DNA of 64,000 bases. Origin: Bin80 sp964291275. GTDB taxonomy: Bacteria; Bacteroidota; Rhodothermia; Rhodothermales; Bin80. Position 1 is the first letter of the stretch. Each line of letters begins with the position of its first letter. The translations under genes and the position numbers were made by a program. A model generated the notes under the pieces. The model had not been told where the DNA came from, made no database searches, and saw nothing but the letters and a program-made list of their open reading frames with translations. The DNA is taken from the NCBI GenBank assembly GCA_964291275.2, contig OZ219800.1:186001-250000 (forward strand). Reading direction: 5' to 3'. Below, piece by piece: positions 24,228 to 34,255 of this stretch.

Positions 24228-26030
24228 ATGAAGATAGTGAGTTCTGCAATTCTGACAGTATTCATCTGCCTTATCGTCGGAATTTCAATATGGCGAACGG
24301 CATACAACTGGCAATCTTCTCCCCCGAAGCAAGTGACTATAGAGGACCTCGATGATCCCGTGCAGATTCTATGGGGAGAATTCAATTCAGTGGAAATAAT
24401 GGCAAATTCCGTGCCAGATGCATTAACAGGGCTTGGTTATGCCCAAGGACGCCTGAATGGCTGGACTATTGCGCTCTGGAGACAAGCCGCCTTAGGCAAA
24501 CTCACTGACTGGTACGCACCCAAGGGGAAGCACGCAGACAGGCTCGTGCTGCAACTGGGCTTGGCGGAGATTGCCCAAATGGCTTCTAACAATCTAGCTA
24601 CAGAAGAAAAAGACCTGATTGCCGCATTTGGGGCAGGGATACAGGCTGCATGGAAGGATGCAGACCATATGCACGAATTTTTCTTACAAGACATTATTCC
24701 CGAACCATGGGAGCCTTGGCACACGCTTGCAATTGAACGCTTACTTGCATGGATAAGCACTAGCCCGGACTCTGTGTGCGGGCTAGGGTTATCAGTTTGT
24801 AGTGGAGATGCCGAACTACGCTCCATGCTGCATCTGCAAGGATTTGAATTTAGCAGTTCGTGGATTTTTTCTACTCCGGGACGCTCTTTACTCTATCAAC
24901 GCCATGTGCTCGGCAATGCCGTACCACCGGTATTTCAAGAAGCTGTACTGAATGTGCGTGGGCAATCCGAACTAGAGGGGCTTTCACTCATCGGGACCCC
25001 CTTCTTCCCCACAGGCAAGTCCCGGAATTATGCTTGGTCGGTACTCATTAATTCTCCCAAAACCAGCGGGCCTGTTCTTGACAGCCTCGATCAAAGAATG
25101 CACCTGACCTTTCCCACTCGGGAGGAAATAGTAATTCATCGGCGCACAGATAGCACTTTCAGCACCCCTGGAGCACTACATGAGTTGAAATGGTCAGGAT
25201 TCACTGCTATTTCTGATGCACAAACCTGGTTCTCTCTGCCTCATATTTCCCCCGCCACATTTCAACTTTGGCAGGGTGGTGGAATCCTTATGTCTCCTGA
25301 CGGTTCGTGGGATGTCCTTGGCGATCCAATATTTATGTTTCCCATTGATTCAGGTTTGGTCATAGGTAACGATCCACAAATTCGACATACAGCTCTCTAT
25401 CTGAAAAGTATTGATCCGAAGAGGAGCGATGTAGATACATGGGTCACCGATACGCAAAGCACCTGGGTGAGAGATACGTTAAGCACAATGCTCGCTTCCT
25501 TACCAATAGACTCCTCGCGACAGGTTCTCCCGGGTGCTCCTACTCAGGTTAATTCGGCACTTACTTACCTGATAAACTGGGACTATCGTTTTGACCACCA
25601 GAGCATTGGTGCAACCATTTATCACGAATGGACGATGTCTGCGGGCCGAGATTTAGAAGACGCTCTTTACCGTGCAATAAACCGGTTGACCCAACGGTTC
25701 GGGGATGATCAAACCCAGTGGCTTTGGGAGCGCGTCCACGAGAGTAAGCGTATGTTCACAATTCACCGCAAAACAAATAGCAAAACCCTTGAGTCCCTTG
25801 ATACGCCTTCCATAGGGCATGAAACAACTATGGCCTGGGGAGGTGCTCATGCAGCCATTGCACCGGTGACATTGGAAGCTTGGATTTGGAACGGAACAGA
25901 TAATCATTATTCCATACGCAGACATCATGTAGCCATCCATCAACCGCTTGGCCGCTACACGACGAGCAACAACCGATTCACATTTTCACTCCCCACATTA
26001 TACTCAATCACTACAACCCTTGTACCCTAA
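24228..26030 (+). CDS. Divergent penicillin-acylase-like (Ntn-hydrolase) protein
   Basis: A 600-residue protein with an N-terminal membrane/signal segment (ILTVFICLIVGISIW). It shows the family layout: LTGLGYAQGRLNGWTIALWR (family form GFVHAQDRLWQME), then the processing-site region SSSW (about 209-212, where active members have SNxW). About 55 residues on comes GTPFFPTGKSRNYAWSV, matching GxPGxxxGxNxxIAWG. Active enzymes self-cleave before the Ser and hydrolyse amide bonds in the periplasm. The Asn of SNxW is Ser here and other core residues are weakly kept, so activity is doubtful. ATG at 24228 is preferred to the TTG two codons earlier. Confidence 0.75.
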   Translation: MKIVSSAILTVFICLIVGISIWRTAYNWQSSPPKQVTIEDLDDPVQILWGEFNSVEIMANSVPDALTGLGYAQGRLNGWTIALWRQAALGKLTDWYAPKGKHADRLVLQLGLAEIAQMASNNLATEEKDLIAAFGAGIQAAWKDADHMHEFFLQDIIPEPWEPWHTLAIERLLAWISTSPDSVCGLGLSVCSGDAELRSMLHLQGFEFSSSWIFSTPGRSLLYQRHVLGNAVPPVFQEAVLNVRGQSELEGLSLIGTPFFPTGKSRNYAWSVLINSPKTSGPVLDSLDQRMHLTFPTREEIVIHRRTDSTFSTPGALHELKWSGFTAISDAQTWFSLPHISPATFQLWQGGGILMSPDGSWDVLGDPIFMFPIDSGLVIGNDPQIRHTALYLKSIDPKRSDVDTWVTDTQSTWVRDTLSTMLASLPIDSSRQVLPGAPTQVNSALTYLINWDYRFDHQSIGATIYHEWTMSAGRDLEDALYRAINRLTQRFGDDQTQWLWERVHESKRMFTIHRKTNSKTLESLDTPSIGHETTMAWGGAHAAIAPVTLEAWIWNGTDNHYSIRRHHVAIHQPLGRYTTSNNRFTFSLPTLYSITTTLVP

Positions 26031-26031
26031 G

Positions 26032-26967
26032 ATGCCTTCTGTTAGTTGTGTCTTCGGGCTTGATGCCGGTGGCACGCAGACCCGGTTATGTGCTCGCTCA
26101 TTAGCCGAAAAACCTGATCTCAAGCTCTTCGGAAGCGCCGCTAACGTATTTCGTCAGGGTGAATCGCAGGCGGCTGAAATCCTGTCATGCTTGATCAACG
26201 AGGCCCTTGAAAAGCTGCCAAAAGCAGACCTACTTGCCATTCATGCTGGAGTAGCAGGTGCCAGTGAGGCCTCCACACAAAAAGCCCTCGCTGATCGCAT
26301 CCGCTCGTTGGTTGCTGGCAACGATTCCCTCCAGATAAGCATATCACATGACGGCGTAACTGCAATTGAGGGCGCTCTTGGCGGTGAGGCCGGTCTCCTT
26401 TTTATCGCTGGCACGGGAAGTGGAGTAATGGCCAGAACCGAAAAAAAATACTCACAGATTGACCATGTAGGTGGCTGGGGATACTTAATCGGGGACGAGG
26501 GTAGCGGGTATTCGATCGGAAGGCGAGGTATAGCTGCCGTTGGTCATGCGTTCGATGGCGGGCCTGCAACGACGCTAACGGATCTGACCAGAGATCGCCT
26601 GAATATCCATGATCGTTATTCTCTGCTAAATAATATATCCAGTCCTGACTGGAAGTTTCAGCATGTAGCACCACTTGTGCTGGAGGCCGCCAACGACGCT
26701 GATGCTGTCGCGCTCTCTATAGTACACAACGAAACCGCTCTACTGGCACGCCAATCGGAATGGCTGTTGAAAAAGCATCCGGATCTGAGTCCCAGATTCA
26801 CTATCACTGGCGGACTCAGCAATCACAAATTTTACGTTGCCAGTATATGCAAAGCCATGAAGCGTGTCTGGCCTACCGCCAATTATACACCTCCAACTGG
26901 CACTCCCCTGGAGGGAGCAGTTCGAATCGCAATGCGACAAGTTACCGGTTTTGGCGCTCTTCAATAA
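26032..26967 (+). CDS. BadF/BadG/BcrA-type ATPase, N-acetylglucosamine kinase-like
   Basis: A 311-residue ASKHA-fold sugar kinase. The phosphate-1 loop is GLDAGGTQTRL (about 9-19), the second phosphate loop is FIAGTGSGVMA, then GGWGYLIGDEGSGYSIGRRG, and the adenosine motif is ITGGLSNH. This arrangement is typical of eukaryotic-type GlcNAc kinases in the BadF family, which phosphorylate GlcNAc released from cell-wall or chitin turnover. A NagB gene elsewhere in the window would handle the downstream product. The ATG at 26032 follows the previous stop by 1 bp, and the 3' end overlaps the convergent acs gene by 26 bp. Confidence 0.85.
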   Translation: MPSVSCVFGLDAGGTQTRLCARSLAEKPDLKLFGSAANVFRQGESQAAEILSCLINEALEKLPKADLLAIHAGVAGASEASTQKALADRIRSLVAGNDSLQISISHDGVTAIEGALGGEAGLLFIAGTGSGVMARTEKKYSQIDHVGGWGYLIGDEGSGYSIGRRGIAAVGHAFDGGPATTLTDLTRDRLNIHDRYSLLNNISSPDWKFQHVAPLVLEAANDADAVALSIVHNETALLARQSEWLLKKHPDLSPRFTITGGLSNHKFYVASICKAMKRVWPTANYTPPTGTPLEGAVRIAMRQVTGFGALQ

Positions 26968-28891
26968 GCGAATCTACTACGGTAGGATCCGCGAGCGTGG
27001 AAGTATCTCCAAGTTGCCCATAATCGTTCTCGGCAATCTTACGAAGGATGCGGCGCATGATCTTACCACTCCGTGTCTTGGGTAAGAATGGGGCAAACTG
27101 TACAAAATCCGGCTTTGCAATCGGGCCAATTTGCTTACGGACATGGCTGGATAATTCCTTCCGCAATGCATCAGAAGGGGTTTCGTCGGCATTAAGTGTG
27201 ACATAGGCGTAGATCCCTTGCCCTTTTATCGTATGAGGGAAGCCAACCACTGCGGCCTCTGCTACACTCGGGTATGCAACCAGCGCACTCTCTATTTCTG
27301 CGGTTCCCATACGATGTCCGCTAACATTCAGAACATCATCTACGCGCCCGGTGATCCAATAGTAGCCATCCGAGTCACGGCGACATCCGTCTCCTGTAAA
27401 ATACTTGCCCTCAAACGTAGCGAAATAGGTATTCACAAAACGTTCATGGTCCCTGAATACAGTCCGGGCCTGGCTCGGCCAAGAATCGGATATGGCCAGA
27501 ACGCCCTGAGATTCGCCATCAAGTACATTTCCGTTTTCGTCAAGAATCTCCGGTCTTATACCAAAGAAAGGCACCGTAGCGGAACCCGGTTTGGTGGATA
27601 TGGCACCAGGCACCGGAGTGATCAATATCCCTCCTGTTTCTGTCTGCCACCAAGTATCGACGATCGGGCAGCGTCCATCACCAACAACTTCGTGGTACCA
27701 ACGCCAAGCCTCAGGGTTAATGGGTTCTCCAACAGATCCCAACAGCCGCAATGATGATCGGCTTGTTTGTTCTACAAACGCATTGCCCTTGCTCATGAGC
27801 GCCCGTATGGCAGTGGGGGCCGTATAGAACTGATTCACCTGATGTTTATCAACAACCTCCCAAAAGCGGGACGCATCTGGATAGGTGGGGGTGCCTTCGA
27901 AAAATACCTGTGTCGCCCCGTTGAGGAGAGGGCCGTAGACGATGTATGAATGCCCTGTAATCCACCCTACATCTGCTGTGCACCAAAAAACATCTCCTGC
28001 GTGGTAATCGAAGACGATCTCATGTGTCATAGATGTATACACCAGATATCCGCCAGTTGTATGCAGTACACCTTTGGGTTTACCTGTCGAGCCCGAGGTA
28101 TACAGTATGAATAACGGATCTTCGGCATTCATTGACTGGGCAGGACATTCTGCACTGGCTGCGGGGACATGTTCATGGTACCACTGGTCCCTCCCTGCAA
28201 TCCACAAAATATCTGTACCCGTCCTCTGGACTACAAGCACTGTTTCTACCGCGGGACAGCGCTCTAATGCCTGATCTACATTTTGCTTCAAGGGGACTCT
28301 TTTACCGCCTCGCATGCCTTCATCCGCAGTGATCACAAATGTTGAATCACAATCCAGAATCCGATCCGCCAAAGCCTCTGGGGAAAATCCCGCGAATACT
28401 ACGGAATGCACAGCTCCGATCCGACTACATGCCAACATTGCAGCGGCAGCTTCCGGGATCATAGGCATGTAAATCGTTACACGATCTCCGCGCTTCACCC
28501 CCAGGGCAGTGAATACATTACCGAGCCGACACACTTCTGAGTGAAGCTCACGATATGATATGTGTCGCGCCTCTTCCTGAGGATCGTCAGGCTCCCAGAT
28601 TAATGCAATCTGGTCACCTCTATCGGCAAGATGCCGATCCAGACAGTTATAGGATGCATTCACCTCTCCATCCTCAAACCAGCGAATATTAACGTTCGAA
28701 GATGCAAAAGACGCATTACGTACACGAGTAAACGGCTTGAACCAATGGATTCGATTGCGTGCTTCGGCAGCCCAGAATGCATCTGGGTCTGTAATAGATT
28801 CATGGTATCTAGCCCGATAAGCATCCTCAGATGCTACGTGCGCGTTTGCGCTGAAATTGGATGCGGGGGAATAAAGAATGTTCTTGTTCAC
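26942..28891 (-). CDS. acs: Acetyl-coenzyme A synthetase
   Basis: An AMP-forming ligase of 649 residues, full length. It converts acetate, ATP and CoA to acetyl-CoA through acetyl-AMP. Motifs include the P-loop-like YTSGSTGKPKG, WWQTETGG, YFTGDGCRRDSDGYYWITGR (hinge region) and the C-terminal PKTRSGKIMRRILR, whose Lys is the usual acetylation control site. The start is a GTG at 28891 (MNKNILYSP) and no better ATG precedes the conserved N-terminal region. Its end overlaps the GlcNAc-kinase-like gene tail to tail. Confidence 0.96.
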   Translation of the reverse strand: MNKNILYSPASNFSANAHVASEDAYRARYHESITDPDAFWAAEARNRIHWFKPFTRVRNASFASSNVNIRWFEDGEVNASYNCLDRHLADRGDQIALIWEPDDPQEEARHISYRELHSEVCRLGNVFTALGVKRGDRVTIYMPMIPEAAAAMLACSRIGAVHSVVFAGFSPEALADRILDCDSTFVITADEGMRGGKRVPLKQNVDQALERCPAVETVLVVQRTGTDILWIAGRDQWYHEHVPAASAECPAQSMNAEDPLFILYTSGSTGKPKGVLHTTGGYLVYTSMTHEIVFDYHAGDVFWCTADVGWITGHSYIVYGPLLNGATQVFFEGTPTYPDASRFWEVVDKHQVNQFYTAPTAIRALMSKGNAFVEQTSRSSLRLLGSVGEPINPEAWRWYHEVVGDGRCPIVDTWWQTETGGILITPVPGAISTKPGSATVPFFGIRPEILDENGNVLDGESQGVLAISDSWPSQARTVFRDHERFVNTYFATFEGKYFTGDGCRRDSDGYYWITGRVDDVLNVSGHRMGTAEIESALVAYPSVAEAAVVGFPHTIKGQGIYAYVTLNADETPSDALRKELSSHVRKQIGPIAKPDFVQFAPFLPKTRSGKIMRRILRKIAENDYGQLGDTSTLADPTVVDSLIEERQNR

Positions 28892-29266
28892 GTGTCTGTT
28901 GATAGGATTGGCGTCAGATATTGGGAAAAACGATGTACTAAGAAAAAAACGTTGTTACGCTATGTACCGAACGGGTATCCCCCAATTTAAGCTGTATCCG
29001 ACTATTGACAGAAGCTCAGCCAAAATGACACTTATTCCGTGTTAGTTTCGAGAATCATATACCCGAGTACCCCTCTTATGGAATTACTCGCGGGGGAACC
29101 TTTCAAAGTGCCAAAGGCTAACGGAGATAATAGACCAGATGTCAGTCTGACCTATTGCTTACCACAACATCCAGGGGTATATCGATGCCATGATCGTCGC
29201 CCGGTTACTGAATTTTCAGACGTTATGTTTATGAACGAACGGCTAGTACACATCGCAAGAATCTTG
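28892..29266. other. Intergenic region between helicase end and acs start
   Basis: About 375 bp that should hold the acs promoter and the end of the helicase transcript. I see no RNA gene, clear terminator or conserved promoter box. Open frames crossing it are not protein-like. Confidence 0.5.
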
Positions 29267-31534
29267 TTAGACCACCTTCATGGGAGCAAAGCTTACCATG
29301 AGACGCTTCCTCCCGTGTGTGCTGAACTCAACTGTAGCTGTAGTGGTGCTACCACTACCTTCCAGGTGCACGACTCGCCCTATCCCATAGTTTTTGTGGC
29401 TGACCAATATCCCTACACTTAGATCAGATGGATTACACGACGAAACGCGTCCAGTTGCAGGTGACTTAGGAGCTTGTGCCCGGGGGCGATTGCCTGTGAC
29501 ACTGACGCCCACAGATCCACCTGATCGACGACCTAGGGGTCTAAGTGAAGCGCCTCGTTTCCTCGAACTTGTCGAGGAACGCCGTTTGTTAAGTACCCGC
29601 GGTTTTGTTTCTTGAATAAATCTGCTTATGTCCGGGTAGTCTACTCGTCCTCCATATCTGGAACGCATTTTAGCCCGCCCCAGATAGAGGCGTGATTTTG
29701 CTCTGGTCGCGCCGACATAAAATAGCCGACGCTCCTCCTCAAGGGCTTCCTTACTAATTTTCTCTCCATGAATTAGAGGCAACAGTCCGTCTTCCATACC
29801 ACCAATGAAAACAACTTCAAACTCCAGACCTTTGGATGCATGAAGTGTCATGAGAACAACACGGTCCGAATCAGAATTGTCCTGATCGGCATCCGTCATG
29901 AGTGCGACTGCCTGTAAATAATTGCTTAGAGTATGCGCCTCATCCCCATAATCATGATCCTGGATTGCACGCAATAACTCGTGAATGTTCTCAAGCCTCA
30001 TCTGGCCGGTCGGGGTATCATCCTCCTGCAAATCATCCATAAGCCTCGACTCCCGAAAGAGCGCTGCGGCTACCTCGACAGGTGCTTCTCCCGCTGCAGC
30101 TTCTGCAGCAGAATGTTTAATCAGCCTAACGAAACCCTGAATCTGGTTCTTGGCTCGTCCCTGAACATTGACATAGGAAATCAAGTCTTCCTTAATAATT
30201 TCCCGTAGTCCACGTCCAGTGCTGCGCATGTACTCAAAAATTCTCTGTTGCGATTTTATGCCAATTCCTCTACGTGGGTAATTGATCACACGCTGAAAAC
30301 TTGATACATCACCGGGGTTAACCAAGAGGCGCAAATATGCAAGGGCATCCTTAATTTCCTTGCGCTGATAAAACGAAATCCCACCAATGATCTGATATGG
30401 AACCCCCTCTCGACGTAAGGCTTCTTCAAAAGCACGACTCTGAGCGTTTGTTCGATAAAGGATTGCAAAATCACGATAGTTGAGCGCACTCCTGATGCTT
30501 TCGTCTCTAATTATTCCAACAGCACGTTTGGCCTCATCCCGACCACTGCCGGCATCAATCAATGCTACGGGAGCTCCTGCCTCATTATCCGTCCAAAGCG
30601 TTTTCTGTATCTGATCGTGATTGTGGGTGATAATTGAGTCTGCCAAACTGAGAATGGTCTTTGTCGAACGGTAATTCTGCTCAAGACGTACCACTTTAGC
30701 CTCTTGAAAATCCTTTTCAAAAGATAGAATGTTTCGGATGTCCGCACCTCTGAATGAGTAAATACTCTGCGCATCATCACCAACTACGCACAAATTGCGA
30801 TGCTTACCGACCAAAGCATTAGCCAGTGCATACTGTACCCCATTTGTGTCCTGGTATTCGTCAATAAGCACATGAGTCCACTTGTTCTGATATTTCTCCA
30901 GTATGTCAGGATGCTTGTCGAAGATGTCCAGCGGTTTTAGTAGCAGATCGTCAAAATCAAAGGCATTGGCTGCCTGTAACGCGTCGTTATAGAGATCAAA
31001 TAGCTTCACGGCAGCTCTATACTGCCTAGATTTCGTGTTCTGCCTTATATCTTCAATCGGTCTGCGGGCATTCTTTGCCTCAGAGATATACGCATGAACT
31101 GTGCGCGGCTTCACCATTTTCCGGTCAAACCCGGATTCATCGATAAGCTGCTTAAGAATACGCTCCGAATCGTCCGTGTCGTATATCGTGAAATCGCGTG
31201 TAAATCCTATGCTTTCTGCCTCGACCCGCAGTAGCCGGGCCATTTGTGCATGGAATGTACCAATCCACATTCCCTGTGCCATGCCTGGTGGCAGGAGTTT
31301 CTTAACCCGCTCGAGCATTTCTCTCGCCGCCTTGTTCGTAAATGTGAGCGCTAGGATCTCGTATGGGCGTGCGGTCTGTGTGGCCAGTATCCATGCAATC
31401 CTGCAAGTCAGTACCCGTGTTTTGCCTGATCCCGGCCCGGCCACAACCAGCACAGGACCATCAACCGTCTCAACCGCCTCCTTTTGCCGATCATTTAATC
31501 CTTCAAGGATCGGGGTGGAATCAAATTCGGGCAT
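29267..31534 (-). CDS. pcrA: UvrD/PcrA-type superfamily 1A DNA helicase
   Basis: A 3'-5' helicase of 755 residues. Motifs in order are LNDRQKEAV (Q motif), GPGSGKTRVL (Walker A, about 33-42), TFTNKAAREM, FDFDDLLL, LIDEYQDTN (Walker B), VVGDDAQSIYSFRGAD, QNYRSTKTIL, TLHASKGLEFEVVFIGG and RRLFYVGATRA. It unwinds DNA in nucleotide-excision and mismatch repair and clears RecA or stalled RNA polymerase. The C-terminal tail is basic and low in complexity, then ends with a short Tudor-like segment (VGILVSHKNYGIGRVVHLEG) seen in PcrA, where it contacts RNA polymerase. Confidence 0.95.
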   Translation of the reverse strand: MPEFDSTPILEGLNDRQKEAVETVDGPVLVVAGPGSGKTRVLTCRIAWILATQTARPYEILALTFTNKAAREMLERVKKLLPPGMAQGMWIGTFHAQMARLLRVEAESIGFTRDFTIYDTDDSERILKQLIDESGFDRKMVKPRTVHAYISEAKNARRPIEDIRQNTKSRQYRAAVKLFDLYNDALQAANAFDFDDLLLKPLDIFDKHPDILEKYQNKWTHVLIDEYQDTNGVQYALANALVGKHRNLCVVGDDAQSIYSFRGADIRNILSFEKDFQEAKVVRLEQNYRSTKTILSLADSIITHNHDQIQKTLWTDNEAGAPVALIDAGSGRDEAKRAVGIIRDESIRSALNYRDFAILYRTNAQSRAFEEALRREGVPYQIIGGISFYQRKEIKDALAYLRLLVNPGDVSSFQRVINYPRRGIGIKSQQRIFEYMRSTGRGLREIIKEDLISYVNVQGRAKNQIQGFVRLIKHSAAEAAAGEAPVEVAAALFRESRLMDDLQEDDTPTGQMRLENIHELLRAIQDHDYGDEAHTLSNYLQAVALMTDADQDNSDSDRVVLMTLHASKGLEFEVVFIGGMEDGLLPLIHGEKISKEALEEERRLFYVGATRAKSRLYLGRAKMRSRYGGRVDYPDISRFIQETKPRVLNKRRSSTSSRKRGASLRPLGRRSGGSVGVSVTGNRPRAQAPKSPATGRVSSCNPSDLSVGILVSHKNYGIGRVVHLEGSGSTTTATVEFSTHGRKRLMVSFAPMKVV

Positions 31535-31697
31535 TACAATAGAACCATTCTAGATCAGCCCAAGATAATGGTAAAATGTGGCGATTATGTATTTAGTTGT
31601 AGCATGCATAATCAGGATGTTGGAACAAGGTCACAGCAGCGGTGCAATAGATCTCATAGCGTACCTGCCATCGGCATCCGGGAGTAGGTGAGAATAA

Positions 31698-32339
31698 TCA
31701 GCCCTCGACAACCGCCTCGCCGGTATAGAACGCGGTCGTGCGCCCAGCGGCTGCGCGGGCAGCTTCCGTGTCCGTGCCGCTGCTGACGGACGCCTCCCCC
31801 CACGCCTCGCTGCTGCCCGTTATGAGAGCCTTGCCGTGGGGCGTGATGTGGAATGTAGCCTCGTCCGGCTTGGGCTCCTCGGGCTGGTCAATATGGAGCG
31901 CAAGCCCCAGGAGGCCCATCTCCCAGCCCACACCCGTGGCGCCTGCACCGTACTCGTTCCACTGCTCAGAAAGATGGGCCGTGTGCACTAGGGTGAAACG
32001 AGCGTGACCGGCCTCGTCGTCCGATACCCGTGCCTCCACCCAACTGACATGGGGACCGAACTCCCATGTGACTGCCAGATATGACAAGCGCTCGCAGACA
32101 GTGATCGTACCCCCTGCGTTGCCCTCAAACTGAAATCGACCACCGAGTTCCAGTTCGCCGCTGATCGGAAGGAACCAGCGCGGAATGCGATCGCCGTTCG
32201 TCAATGCATCCCACAGGTCGTTGACCGTCGTCATGTAGCTGCGGGAGAGTATGACTGCGCCAGCCGCCTGACCATCGCGATCAAGATACAAGACGGAACG
32301 CTCTACGGCTTCAAGGTGGGATACAAAATCAAAATGCAT
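31698..32339 (-). CDS. SRPBCC (AHSA1/START-like) domain protein
   Basis: A 213-residue protein with an SRPBCC fold. The pattern SRSYMTTVNDLWDALTNGDRIPRWFLP leads to GGRFQFEGNAGGTI and LAVTWEFG, typical of the AHSA1-like group, which binds hydrophobic ligands or partner proteins. A C-terminal addition of about 60 residues (EPKPDEATFHITPHG ...) resembles that of polyketide-cyclase-like relatives. Base composition is clearly GC-richer than its neighbours, which suggests acquisition by transfer. No ArsR-type regulator, a common partner, is visible next to it. Confidence 0.85.
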   Translation of the reverse strand: MHFDFVSHLEAVERSVLYLDRDGQAAGAVILSRSYMTTVNDLWDALTNGDRIPRWFLPISGELELGGRFQFEGNAGGTITVCERLSYLAVTWEFGPHVSWVEARVSDDEAGHARFTLVHTAHLSEQWNEYGAGATGVGWEMGLLGLALHIDQPEEPKPDEATFHITPHGKALITGSSEAWGEASVSSGTDTEAARAAAGRTTAFYTGEAVVEG

Positions 32340-32737
32340 GGTTCTTCCTGGAGATTATATCGTGTCTGCCGGAAAATACCTATTTTTTTGCAGGCACGAC
32401 TCAGCGGTGGAAAAATCTTCCTTGGCCGGTTAGATCGCCACTACCTTGCGCCCCTGTGTGACCGAATTGATCGTTTACGATCCCCTAAACAATCCGCGCA
32501 TCAGTAGTAACGTGAATAAGGATGGCTTCAAGCTCTGTCGATTGCTTTGAATGGATGAATTGGTACCGGTCTATCACGCAGATGCGTCGCACCGCGTGGA
32601 TTTCAAGATCGCGGTGCAGTAGTATTGAAATTGGGTAATGGAGATTTGCTCGAGGACCGACATCCGTTTCCTTATCTGGTGCAAGCTTATGCTTGCGGCC
32701 TCATTAGAATAGCGTTTGTCTGATCTTGACTTAAAGT
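32340..32737. other. Intergenic region with one strong stem-loop
   Basis: About 400 bp between divergent genes, with no credible coding region. It contains a perfect 8-bp stem, gcaccgcg/cgcggtgc, at 32589-32596 and 32610-32617 around a 13-nt loop. No T run follows on either side, so it is not an obvious intrinsic terminator. The region should hold both divergent promoters. Confidence 0.45.
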
Positions 32738-34135
32738 ATGACTTTAAGTTGGGGACTGATTTCGCGATATGATAGATACTTCATGGAACTTGCTGTTTCT
32801 TCTGTCCGAGCGATTGTTGGACTCTCAACGGTGATCGGGCTCGCATTACTGCTTTCAGAGAATCGTCGTCTGGCTAATTGGCGCCTTATCTGTATAGGAC
32901 TTCTGACACAGATAGTCCTAGCGGTGTTCATTCTTCAAGGCGATGCTATGGGAGCATTTTTCTCCCCCCTTGGCTGGCCGAAAATCTTTTTCTCCTGGCT
33001 TAGTTATGCATTTGTCAAGACCTTACAGTTTTCGACTGAAGGGGCCCGATTCATGCTTGGTGATATTGCCATCCCTCCAACCGAAAACATGGCACCTGGC
33101 ACACCACTGGCCACCGGCCAGAGCTGGGGGAATGCCATCGCCTTCCAGGTGCTTCCAACTATCATTTTCTTTGGAGCATTGATGGGCATTCTATACCACT
33201 TGGGCATCATGCAACGGATTGTAAAATCACTGGCGCGAATCATGGCAAGATTGCTCAAATCTAGCGGTGCAGAGTCATTGTCGGTTGCTGCCAACGTGTT
33301 CATAGGCCAAACAGAAGCTCCTCTGGTCATTCGGCCCTATCTGGAAAACATGACACGTTCGGAAATCATGACACTCTTGACTGCGGGGATGGCCACAATA
33401 GCCGGTGGGGTAATGGCCGCTTACGTGGGCTTTCTCGCGCTTCCATATGCAACAGCCCAGGGGATTCCCGTGGATGAGGCACAGCTCAAGTTTGCAGAAC
33501 ATCTCCTGGGTGCCAGTCTGATGGCTGCGCCAGCAGCAATCATTCTAAGTAAAATCATAGTTCCGGAAACTGGCCAGCCTACCACACTCGGAAAGGTGGT
33601 AACACCGAAGATCACTGAGTCAAAAAATATTATAGATGCAGCTGCAACCGGAGCTGGTGACGGTCTCAAACTCGTACTGACCATCTCCGCAGTATTACTG
33701 GCCTTCATTGCCCTGTTGGCAATGGCAGATTTTATTCTGGGTTGGACCGGGGGAATATTCGGTATTGAACTGACACTGGGCAAAATCCTGGGCTGGGGAT
33801 TTGCACCCATCGCATGGCTGATTGGAGTTCCCCTTGAAGATGTAATAAGCGTTGGATCAATGCTTGGCTACAAGATTGTTGCCAATGAATTCGTTGCTTA
33901 TCTGCAGCTTGCAGAAATGATTCAACAAGGAGAAATCGCACAAAAATCGGTGATCATGGCAACTTTTGCTTTGTGCGGCTTTGCCAATCTCTCCTCCATA
34001 GCGATCCAAATCGGCGGTATCTCCCCACTGGCCCCCAATCAGCGGCCACTAATTGCTGAACTGGGCATTAAAGCAGTACTTGCAGGAACACTGGCAAACC
34101 TCATGACAGCGACCCTTGCAGGTCTTATAATTTGA
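32738..34135 (+). CDS. Concentrative nucleoside transporter (NupC/CNT family)
   Basis: A 465-residue inner-membrane symporter that takes up nucleosides with sodium or protons. It shows the CNT signatures: the re-entrant and substrate-binding segment with FIGQTEAPLVIRPYL (GxTE motif), TAGMATIAGGVMAAYV, and near the C-terminus CGFANLSSIAIQIGGI. Eight or more membrane helices are visible. An in-frame ATG at 32783 (MELAVSSVRA) directly before the first helix is an equally plausible start, and the extra 15 residues are polar. No nucleoside-catabolic gene is adjacent. Confidence 0.92.
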   Translation: MTLSWGLISRYDRYFMELAVSSVRAIVGLSTVIGLALLLSENRRLANWRLICIGLLTQIVLAVFILQGDAMGAFFSPLGWPKIFFSWLSYAFVKTLQFSTEGARFMLGDIAIPPTENMAPGTPLATGQSWGNAIAFQVLPTIIFFGALMGILYHLGIMQRIVKSLARIMARLLKSSGAESLSVAANVFIGQTEAPLVIRPYLENMTRSEIMTLLTAGMATIAGGVMAAYVGFLALPYATAQGIPVDEAQLKFAEHLLGASLMAAPAAIILSKIIVPETGQPTTLGKVVTPKITESKNIIDAAATGAGDGLKLVLTISAVLLAFIALLAMADFILGWTGGIFGIELTLGKILGWGFAPIAWLIGVPLEDVISVGSMLGYKIVANEFVAYLQLAEMIQQGEIAQKSVIMATFALCGFANLSSIAIQIGGISPLAPNQRPLIAELGIKAVLAGTLANLMTATLAGLII

Positions 34136-34255
34136 CAATTTTTCACTTAATGTAAATTCTAGGTTGGTGGCCAGTTTGCCTGATTTTCACCCGATGTAAA
34201 CAAATTTCGATTTCAGGGGGCCTAGAGTTCATCATTTACCTTCAGATTCGTGTAT

